8,497 nt of DNA from SAR116 cluster bacterium (lineage in GTDB: Bacteria; Pseudomonadota; Alphaproteobacteria; Puniceispirillales; UBA1172). The notes under the pieces were generated by a model. It was not told where the DNA came from and ran no database searches. It worked only from the letters and a program-made list of their open reading frames with translations. Numbering within the stretch: position 1 is the first letter of the stretch; each line of letters opens with the position of its first letter. A program made the position numbers and the translations under genes. Positions 1 through 5,469 of the stretch are shown one piece after another. Where the stretch lies: the NCBI GenBank assembly GCA_002691725.1, contig NZIT01000006.1:1-8497 (forward strand). Reading direction: 5' to 3'.

Positions 1-99
1 AATAGGGCTGCTACCATTATAGAGAAAATGGAAGAAAATAATGTAGTATCAAAGCCTGGTAGAGCTGGAAAACGAGAAGTTTTAATTGAGGATCATTAG
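1..99 (+). CDS. ftsK: DNA translocase FtsK, C-terminal end (partial)
   Basis: Frame 1 is open from the window edge to a TAG at 97-99 and gives 32 residues beginning NRAATIIEKMEENNVV and ending GKREVLIEDH. This matches the end of the FtsK gamma domain, the winged helix that reads the KOPS/SRS sequences directing the translocase towards dif, where the family typically has a NRAARxIExMExxGVV...GxREVL pattern. FtsK is an inner-membrane, septum-located DNA pump that clears chromosome termini during division. Only the last part of the winged helix is visible; the membrane and ATPase domains lie outside the window. The stop codon directly abuts the TTG start of lolA, so the two are almost certainly co-transcribed and translationally coupled. 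The ftsK-lolA pairing is common in alphaproteobacteria, which supports the call. Confidence 0.88.
   Translation, partial: NRAATIIEKMEENNVVSKPGRAGKREVLIEDH
88..91 (+). promoter_or_regulatory. Ribosome binding site deciding the lolA TTG start
   Basis: GAGG lies inside the last codons of ftsK, eight bases before the TTG at 100. It supports translation starting at this TTG, directly after the ftsK stop, rather than at the internal ATG (residue 17), which would remove the basic n-region of the signal peptide. Confidence 0.6.
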
Positions 100-726
100 T
101 TGAAAAAACTTAAAACTAAACCTAACTCATCACTAGTACATCCTATAATGGTTGCATTAGTAATTAGTTTTATATTTTTAAATATTTCATTTGCAAATGC
201 AGCAAAACAATCCCAAGTAAATAAATTTTTTGAAAATCTTAATACTTTGGAAGCAGATTTTATTCAGGTCAACTCTTCTGGCAATGTTAGTAATGGCAAA
301 ATTTATCTTGACTTACCAGGAAAGTTAAGAATTGACTACAGCAAGCCAAATAATCTTCTTATTACCTGCAAAGGTTTTTGGATTGTTATACAAGATAGAA
401 ACTTAAAAACTACAAATAATATTCCTCTCAGTCAGTCACCCTTTTCGATCTTAATCGAAAAGCAAATTTTTTTATCTAATAAAAATATTAAAACTGAATT
501 TGAAAATAAATCAGGTATTATCTCATTAACCCTAAAAAGCTCAAATAATGAACAAGCAGGTCAATTAATTTTGGAGTTTTCGGAAAAACCCCTCCATTTA
601 AAAAAATGGATAATTAAGGATAGTTTTGGAGACGTAACAACTGTCTTAATTCAAAATGCAAAATATAATAAAAAACTATCACACTTATTATTTTTTCCAG
701 AGGATTTTCCTGAGCCTGTTAATTAG
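100..726 (+). CDS. lolA: Outer-membrane lipoprotein carrier protein LolA
   Basis: This 208-residue protein fits the LolA family in length and pattern. LolA is the periplasmic chaperone that takes lipoproteins from the LolCDE transporter in the inner membrane and carries them to the outer membrane. A signal peptide is visible: a basic start (KKLKTK), a hydrophobic stretch at about residues 15-31 and an ANA site giving likely cleavage after residue 34. The mature part begins with an amphipathic helix and the typical stretch LEADFIQ (about 50-56), then alternating short strands including GKIYLDLPGKLRIDY, as expected for the half-barrel fold that shields acyl chains. Translation starts on TTG with a GAGG upstream. 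It follows ftsK with no gap. Its TAG stop overlaps the stop codon of the convergent minus-strand glycosyltransferase, leaving no space for a terminator. LolA sequences are divergent, so the call rests on pattern plus the ftsK neighbour. Confidence 0.87.
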   Translation: MKKLKTKPNSSLVHPIMVALVISFIFLNISFANAAKQSQVNKFFENLNTLEADFIQVNSSGNVSNGKIYLDLPGKLRIDYSKPNNLLITCKGFWIVIQDRNLKTTNNIPLSQSPFSILIEKQIFLSNKNIKTEFENKSGIISLTLKSSNNEQAGQLILEFSEKPLHLKKWIIKDSFGDVTTVLIQNAKYNKKLSHLLFFPEDFPEPVN

Positions 727-1412
727 TTTTCATCAAAACCTTGTTTTAGTCTATTAAAACTCTTAGTCCAATTCTCAGAAAAAGATGTATTTTTGTATTC
801 ATTAAAGCATGGTGTTCCAAGCGTATAGTGGATTAATTTTGGGTCAGTTATATCTTCATATTCAACTGCTAGCCAATTCCACTTTTTATCTATTTCACCA
901 ATTTGTTTATCATCTAGCCATTTAAAGCGATGTAGAAACGCCCCATCCTTACTATTAATAAAATCGGGTGTTAAAATTTTGTTTTGGGGATGTGAACAAT
1001 TCCATAAAACAACACTAGACCAATTTTTTCTTGGATAGTTCTCATTTTTTTGACCAAAGTATTTTTTTGTTTGCTTGGTCTTATAATTATGCTTAACAAC
1101 TTTAACGGCAAAATTTTTGTCAACATTTTTTGTAAGTTTACTTATGTCATCTAAACAAATCATATCTCCGTCAAAGTAAATGGCCAAACCTTCAAATCCC
1201 ATCAAATAAGGAACTAAAAACCTGCTATAAGTAAACTTATTTGTACCATCTGAGTGTTTTTCATCATAACCATAAAGATTATTTTCTGCGAGTGGGGTTA
1301 TACTTAATGGAACTGATGAAACATCGATTAAGGACTGGACAAATGTGTGATATGCAATAGCCTCTTTTTGATCAAAGCCAATAAAAACATTATTAAGTAA
1401 TTTTTTTTTCAT
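723..1412 (-). CDS. GT8-like glycosyltransferase (GT-A fold)
   Basis: The 229-residue protein resembles bacterial family-8-type glycosyltransferases, which move a sugar from a nucleotide-sugar donor. Visible signs are the N-terminal IGFDQKEAIAYHTFVQSLI (about 11-29), the substrate-side stretch TYSRFLVPYL (61-70), a DGD metal-binding motif in a hydrophobic context (YFDGDM, residues 81-83), and HYTLGTPCF (195-203), which sits where GT8 enzymes carry a His/Gly motif. There is no signal peptide or membrane helix, so it is probably cytosolic or peripheral at the inner membrane. The sugar and acceptor cannot be told; LPS or surface polysaccharide is an inference from its neighbours. Its ATG (1410-1412) lies inside the end of the upstream TPR-glycosyltransferase gene with a 20-base overlap, so the two form one operon. 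The ribosome binding site is weak and A-rich, consistent with coupled translation. The start contains a 9-A tract; loss of one A would fuse it in frame to the upstream protein. Confidence 0.72.
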   Translation of the reverse strand: MKKKLLNNVFIGFDQKEAIAYHTFVQSLIDVSSVPLSITPLAENNLYGYDEKHSDGTNKFTYSRFLVPYLMGFEGLAIYFDGDMICLDDISKLTKNVDKNFAVKVVKHNYKTKQTKKYFGQKNENYPRKNWSSVVLWNCSHPQNKILTPDFINSKDGAFLHRFKWLDDKQIGEIDKKWNWLAVEYEDITDPKLIHYTLGTPCFNEYKNTSFSENWTKSFNRLKQGFDEN

Positions 1413-3348
1413 TTAATATTTCTTTTTTAATCCTATTTATTGGACTAGTCCAATCTCCAATTTTTTCCTGTTGATAAATCCTAATTTTAGGGTACCAAAT
1501 ACTTAAACCATTATTTGAACTCCAATTCCATAATCTACCTTTGCCTTTTGCTAGAAGCAAGTAAGTTTTTTTGTTTAATGCCCCACACAAATGAGCATTT
1601 GTATTACTACATGTAATGACATAATCACAAGCTTCTATTATTGAAGATAAGCCTTCAATATCTTTAAAATTATCAATTGAAGGTTCTTTGAATATTTTGA
1701 TTTTATATTTTTGAAAGAACTCATCCATTTCTTTTGAATGATCTTTATACTCTAAACTTATAAAAACAGCATTTTTATTACTTAATATTGGATATAATTG
1801 TTCAAGTGATAAGCTTTTATTTTTTTCTAATAAATAGTTTGCACTTGACCACGAAATACCAACTAGGGATGTATTAGATGATTTATATTTTTTGATAATA
1901 AAATCTTTTGTGGAATTTTTACCATTTATATAAGGAAAATTTGGTTTTAGGAAATCTTCTTTTTTTAATCTTAAATAATTACCTATATCACCAAATGGAA
2001 TATGTTCGTCATATAAATCTTCATTTATTAAATCACTATTAGCATAAAATTGAATCTTAGGATGTTTTTTTTTAAAAACTTTTATTAATCTTTCATCTAA
2101 CTTTATTATAACCTTAGAAGACAGTTGAGATAACTCATTAAACATACTACCATACATTACTTGATCTCCTAGTCCCTGTTCACTCCAGTAAAGTATATTT
2201 CTATTTTTTGATTTAAAATTAGTGAGTATAGGTTTTGAAGTTTTAAGAAACTTATGGTTATAGTCTTTAGTTTTCCACCTGTATTTAAAATTTTTCCATC
2301 CTTCTGAAAAATTTTTAGTATAAATTTGAATCTGACCTAATCTATAGGAGGCTTCGAAGTATGATTTTTTTATTTCAATTGCTTTCTTAAGATTTAAAAC
2401 TGAAAGTTCAAACTCATTGATATAAGAAAGACATACTCCTAAATTACTAAATGCAACATAGTTTTTATTATTATAATAAGTTGACTTTTTGTAATTTAAT
2501 ATAGCTAGATCTATCTGACCAGACTGTTCAAATATTGAGCCTTGTATATTATAGGAATCAGAGTTTTTTTCATTTAAATATAAAGCTTTGTCTACACATT
2601 TTTGTGCCATTTTAAAATTATTAAGGTAATAATGAGCTAAACTTTCTAAATTTGATAATTTATAATTAGGAAGTGAATTTTTTTGCAATTTTTCTATAAT
2701 TGTTAGGGCCTTTTCTGATTCGCCCCCTTTTATCAGTGTTCTAATATATTCTAAGTTGATATTTAATTTGTCACTATTATTTTCAAGTAAATTTTCATAA
2801 ACATTTATAGATAAAGAAAACTTATTCAATGAGAAATATAACCTTGCTAATTCAAGATTAATACTTGTATTTTTTTTATTAATAAGTCTCCCAATTTCTA
2901 ATAATTCAAGCGCCTTTTCTGAATGTCCACATTTTATAAAAGTAAGAGCAAGATTGAGATAATTACTTTGGTCAAAAAAATTTAAATATAAAGACTTTTG
3001 TTGAAATTTTATAGCTAAATCAAATTTGTTTATTAAACCATTGAAAGTTCCTAATAAGTTTACAGCATATAAATCATTTTTATTTTTATTATAAAATTTA
3101 TTTAAGTCTTCTATTACGAATTCTGTCTTTCCTTCATTATGTAATTTGAAATATTTATCAATTAAGGTTTGATTTAATGAAGTTTGAAGAACTATTAAGT
3201 TTTTGTTTTTTAATTTGATAACTTCTTCAAAAACTCTTTTATTGTGCGGAAATTTAAGCCAGATATTTTTCAAAAGTAACAAAGCATTATATATATTTCC
3301 TTTGTTAGCTTCGATTTGAGCATCTTTAAACAAATTATCAATAGACAA
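1393..3348 (-). CDS. TPR-repeat protein with C-terminal GT-B-like glycosyltransferase domain
   Basis: The 651-residue protein has two parts. Residues about 1-355 are tandem tetratricopeptide-type helical repeats (for example SEKALELLEIGRL at 143-155, LGVCLSYINEFELSVLNLKKAIEI at about 303-326), ending in the EGW...RW motif (349-358) that often closes such arrays. Residues about 383-640 resemble the GT9/GT41-like GT-B domains that follow TPRs in many bacterial proteins: LYWSEQGLGDQ (386-396), VGISW (496-500), then an acidic-rich nucleotide-sugar half with DYVITCSNTNAHLCGAL (575-591), WYP (618-620) and GDW (631-633). A role in sugar transfer to a surface glycan or protein is inferred; donor and acceptor are unknown. 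It starts on TTG (3346-3348) with AGGAA five bases upstream, and the TPR pattern begins at once, which favours this start. It is first in a two-gene minus-strand operon and overlaps the next gene by 20 bases. The coding sequence is extremely A/T rich, for example 13 G/C in 60 bases at 2461-2520. Confidence 0.75.
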   Translation of the reverse strand: MSIDNLFKDAQIEANKGNIYNALLLLKNIWLKFPHNKRVFEEVIKLKNKNLIVLQTSLNQTLIDKYFKLHNEGKTEFVIEDLNKFYNKNKNDLYAVNLLGTFNGLINKFDLAIKFQQKSLYLNFFDQSNYLNLALTFIKCGHSEKALELLEIGRLINKKNTSINLELARLYFSLNKFSLSINVYENLLENNSDKLNINLEYIRTLIKGGESEKALTIIEKLQKNSLPNYKLSNLESLAHYYLNNFKMAQKCVDKALYLNEKNSDSYNIQGSIFEQSGQIDLAILNYKKSTYYNNKNYVAFSNLGVCLSYINEFELSVLNLKKAIEIKKSYFEASYRLGQIQIYTKNFSEGWKNFKYRWKTKDYNHKFLKTSKPILTNFKSKNRNILYWSEQGLGDQVMYGSMFNELSQLSSKVIIKLDERLIKVFKKKHPKIQFYANSDLINEDLYDEHIPFGDIGNYLRLKKEDFLKPNFPYINGKNSTKDFIIKKYKSSNTSLVGISWSSANYLLEKNKSLSLEQLYPILSNKNAVFISLEYKDHSKEMDEFFQKYKIKIFKEPSIDNFKDIEGLSSIIEACDYVITCSNTNAHLCGALNKKTYLLLAKGKGRLWNWSSNNGLSIWYPKIRIYQQEKIGDWTSPINRIKKEILNEKKIT

Positions 3349-3429
3349 GAAAATTCCTAAACCTTGGTTAAAAATTACATCTTAAATAAAAATATGGTAA
3401 TTAAAAATTAAAATTTAGAAAGTTCTTAT
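3349..3429. promoter_or_regulatory. Divergent intergenic region, presumed promoters for both sides
   Basis: This 81-base A/T-rich gap separates the minus-strand TPR-glycosyltransferase from the plus-strand small membrane protein, so start signals for both must lie here or within the coding ends. AGGAA at 3354-3358 (minus) and AGAAAG at 3417-3422 (plus) are plausible ribosome binding sites. TTGGTT at 3364-3369 followed by A/T-rich DNA could be a plus-strand -35 element, but the composition makes promoter boxes impossible to fix by eye. Confidence 0.35.
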
Positions 3430-3651
3430 ATGAAAAGTTTAAATTTAGATATCATAGTCTCACCAGAAGTTGGTTTAATTATTTTAATAACAGGTTTTTT
3501 TTTGTTAATTTATGGTTATAAACAAGGTAAAAGACAATTTGATTTTGATAAGTTCCCAATAATCAAACCTGTATTAAAAGAGTTAACTGGTGTTTGCTTA
3601 ATAATATTTGGTATAATACAAATGTTACCCTCTATTTTTAATTATTTCTAA
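3430..3651 (+). CDS. Small two-helix membrane protein of unknown function
   Basis: I do not recognise this 73-residue protein. It has two hydrophobic stretches, about residues 14-30 and 52-68, joined by a 21-residue loop with K31, K34, R35 and several acidic residues. By the positive-inside rule the loop is probably cytoplasmic and both ends periplasmic. The ATG has AGAAAG seven bases upstream. Features in favour of a real gene are the start signal, the coherent two-helix design, the position filling the whole gap between neighbours, and the stop codon that directly abuts the stop of the convergent glycosyltransferase. It sits among surface-sugar genes, but nothing in the sequence ties it to sugar chemistry. 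It could be an inner-membrane accessory protein or a conserved small protein unrelated to the island. Confidence 0.6.
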   Translation: MKSLNLDIIVSPEVGLIILITGFFLLIYGYKQGKRQFDFDKFPIIKPVLKELTGVCLIIFGIIQMLPSIFNYF

Positions 3652-4470
3652 TTAATCACTATTATTGTATCTTTTAATAAATTCTGGCGACCACTTTTTT
3701 TGTTTTCTATTCCCTTTTTTGTGGTCCATAAAATCACCTAAAATACTTGCTACAAAAACATGACTTTCATTACCAACATTTTTAATACCAAGATCTGAAA
3801 TATTAAAATTCTTTAGATTATAATTTTCTTCAAGGTCTTCCCTTACCTGATCAAAAACATAACTATCATGCCATTCACTTAAGTTAAAAAGTTTCCCTCC
3901 CATATACATTTTATCCATTTTTTCCCAAAACAATTTGTGCATTTGGTGTTTGATATTAAAAATTGTAAATCCATTTTCGCTATAACGAACGTTTTCTTTT
4001 AAGACATGAGATCTGCCCAAGTAAGACATATATTTTTCTTTATCTACTAGTTTGTTTAAAAAATTATTAGTTATTGGTTTTGCAGATCTAATATCTGCGT
4101 CTAACCAAATAAGGTAATCAGAACATATTTTGGATAAGGCACTCTGCATTGCGAAAACTTTATAGGCAAATTTAAAAGCATTTAATCTATAATTATCTTG
4201 TTTTTTTTGCATATGCTTGAATTTTTTACAAAATTGATAATATCGTGGAATCTCATTCTTATAATCAAAAAGTTTAATTTTACGTTTGACTTTTGCGTCA
4301 TCAATTTTATCAATGCCATTTTCTAAGAAGACATACAAGATGATGTCCTCTGGCCAAAATTTATAAAAGCTCTCTATAAGTTCTAAACCATAAGGCTGGA
4401 TATTTAGGTTGAAAGTTGTGACAGCTGAAAATTTATAAATTATTCTCTCCCTATTTCTACATTTAAACAA
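3652..4470 (-). CDS. Predicted GT-A-type glycosyltransferase, uncharacterised family
   Basis: The 272-residue product (from the TTG at 4468-4470) looks like a nucleotide-diphospho-sugar transferase of the GT-A type. After the strand FSAVTTFN (14-21) comes a Rossmann-like half ending in DYLIWLDADIRS, where DAD (124-126) is the probable metal/nucleotide-sugar site. Further conserved-looking blocks are NAFKFAYKVFAM (97-108), YLGR (150-153), YSENGF (163-168) and EWHDSYVFD (199-207). There is no membrane segment. Donor and acceptor are unknown; a role in surface glycan synthesis is inferred from neighbours. The TTG start has no ribosome binding site, whereas AGGGAG lies within the reading frame at 4447-4452, six bases before an ATT codon at 4438-4440. 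Starting there gives 262 residues with the N-terminus (M)YKFSAVTTFN, which looks more natural for this kind of protein. The gene stands alone on its strand and ends flush against the convergent small membrane protein gene. Confidence 0.7.
   Translation of the reverse strand: MFKCRNRERIIYKFSAVTTFNLNIQPYGLELIESFYKFWPEDIILYVFLENGIDKIDDAKVKRKIKLFDYKNEIPRYYQFCKKFKHMQKKQDNYRLNAFKFAYKVFAMQSALSKICSDYLIWLDADIRSAKPITNNFLNKLVDKEKYMSYLGRSHVLKENVRYSENGFTIFNIKHQMHKLFWEKMDKMYMGGKLFNLSEWHDSYVFDQVREDLEENYNLKNFNISDLGIKNVGNESHVFVASILGDFMDHKKGNRKQKKWSPEFIKRYNNSD
4447..4452 (-). promoter_or_regulatory. Strong internal Shine-Dalgarno suggesting an ATT start
   Basis: On the minus strand this reads AGGGAG, the best Shine-Dalgarno match in the region, and is followed by six bases and then ATT (4438-4440) in the reading frame of the glycosyltransferase. 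The in-frame ATA at 4441-4443 is too close, and no ATG or GTG is available. The TTG at 4468-4470 has only A/T upstream. The true start may therefore be the rare codon ATT, as known for infC in bacteria. Confidence 0.5.
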
Positions 4471-4584
4471 AAAATAAAGTTTTTATTGAAAATAAAACTT
4501 ATTTTGTTCTATTTAAATAATATAGAAAATTATGTGTTTGTTAAATTTAATTCTAAATTGGTTATCTAATCATGAAAAATAATT
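4471..4584. promoter_or_regulatory. Divergent intergenic region with an imperfect inverted repeat
   Basis: This 114-base A/T-rich gap lies between two divergently read genes and must hold promoters for both. It contains an imperfect inverted repeat, with arms at 4473-4483 and 4494-4503, ten base pairs with one bulged A and a ten-base loop. TTGAAA at 4486-4491 lies in that loop and could act as a plus-strand -35 box with TATTTA at 4510-4515 as a weak -10. A six-codon open frame (4572-4592) overlaps the next gene's start but has no ribosome binding site. Nothing else is recognisable. Confidence 0.35.
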
Positions 4585-5014
4585 ATGACTAAATCTTCTA
4601 ATAAACTTAAATTTTTATTTCGTGCAGATAAAACTAATGTAGGTGACTGGGTTTGTCCTCCATTTCACTATTTTCCTTTTAGACCTAACTTAATTGGGGA
4701 TGTAATAAATATTAACTTTGAGCTTAATAGCGAAGATATTTTAATATTAGGTGGTGGTGGTATTGGTTCAAAATTCTTTTCTCCTTACCTTGATAGGATA
4801 AAAAAAAAAGATCTTTCGCAGACTATATTATGGGGAGCAGGTGTAGACTCGTATGTAGATAGAACTAAAGTTTTAATTAATGGCGAATATGATTTATATG
4901 GAAATTATTTTGATTTTATTGGTGATGTTGGAACTAGAGTATACTCAGAACCACAAAAGTTTAGATATGTTCCGTGTGCTTCATGTATGAATAATTTATT
5001 TTTTAAGTATAGAG

Positions 5015-5025
5015 AAAAAAAAAAA
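5015..5025 (+). repeat. 11-A homopolymer at the frameshift site
   Basis: Eleven consecutive A bases follow GAG in the codons for YRE of the pyruvyl transferase-like gene. With ten A the reading continues into the downstream frame; with eleven it stops after a few more residues. A second tract of ten A in the same gene (4800-4809) is read in frame. Confidence 0.9.
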
Positions 5026-5098
5026 CAAGCATTTTTTAGGATTTTATAATCACAAAAGAGTTCCTTTATTAACAAAAGATAATGAAGATAAAATTCCA

Positions 5099-5401
5099 GT
5101 GGAGGATAATAATGGGAACAATTTTGAAGAAAAGTTAGAATTCTTATCTAGTTGTGAGTATATAGTTACTAATACATATCATGGCGCTTATTGGGCAACT
5201 TTATTACAAAAAAAAGTTATAGTGATTCCATATAAATCAGGCCTAATGTCTTTGAAACATAAACCTGTTTATTGCTGGGATCGTACAATTTCAGATGAAA
5301 TTTTACATTCTGCAAAAGTATATGAAGGTGTGTTAGAGGAACACAGAAAACTTAATTTAGATTTTTATAAATATTTAACTGATAAATACCCCCTTGTCTA
5401 A
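5099..5401 (+). CDS. C-terminal half of the split pyruvyl transferase-like gene
   Basis: An automated caller could start this 100-residue stretch at the GTG at 5099, but there is no ribosome binding site before it. The same frame is open back to 4991 and gives family-like residues upstream of the GTG (FYNHKRVP, encoded at about 5042-5065). The stretch VTNTYHGAYWATLLQKKVIV (about residues 23-42 of this part) is the phosphoenolpyruvate/sugar-side half of the transferase fold. On its own it lacks the N-terminal glycine loop and is unlikely to work. It is best read as the rest of the gene beginning at 4585. Confidence 0.5.
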   Translation: MEDNNGNNFEEKLEFLSSCEYIVTNTYHGAYWATLLQKKVIVIPYKSGLMSLKHKPVYCWDRTISDEILHSAKVYEGVLEEHRKLNLDFYKYLTDKYPLV

Positions 5402-5455
5402 AATATTTAAAAAATAGATGGAAAGATCAGTACCCAATTTATTAATGGTAAAGAA

Positions 5456-5461
5456 GCAGGT
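5456..5461 (+). promoter_or_regulatory. Ribosome binding site of xthA
   Basis: CAGGTG (AGG core at 5458-5460) lies eight to nine bases before the ATG at 5470 and supports that start, which also gives the family-typical N-terminus MRIATWNINS. Confidence 0.5.
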
Positions 5462-5469
5462 GTTTTAAA

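Larger units (their letters stand above)
4585..5401 (+). pseudogene. Polysaccharide pyruvyl transferase-like gene, split by a one-base frameshift
   Basis: Two adjoining frames together make one protein of the polysaccharide pyruvyl transferase family, enzymes that put a pyruvyl ketal from phosphoenolpyruvate on sugars of surface polysaccharides. The first part has NVGDWVCPPFHYF (18-30), the glycine loop ILGGGG (54-59), ILWGAG (81-86) and YVPCASC (128-134). The second, read one base over, has FYNHKRVP and then the family's signature-like VTNTYHGAYWATLL. The frame changes at an 11-A tract (5015-5025): frame 1 runs on only to a TAA at 5047-5049, while frame 2 is open from 4991 to 5401. Removing one A gives a continuous 271-residue protein. 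It could be a recent null mutation, a sequencing error at the homopolymer, or a gene rescued by slippage on poly-A. The start ATG has only a weak, A-rich upstream region. It is divergent from the preceding glycosyltransferase and lies just before xthA. Confidence 0.8.

Noticed and set aside
3368..3410. Direct repeat TTAAAAATTA at 3368-3377 and 3401-3410, 33 bases apart
   Set aside because: It is made only of A and T in a very A/T-rich gap, so chance is a sufficient explanation without conservation data.
4572..4592. Six-codon open frame overlapping the pyruvyl transferase start, as a leader peptide
   Set aside because: There is no ribosome binding site and such short frames are expected by chance in this composition.
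4800..4809. Ten-A tract in the first half of the pyruvyl transferase-like gene
   Set aside because: Family-like sequence (ILGGGG before, ILWGAG after) is in the same frame on both sides, so no shift is needed.
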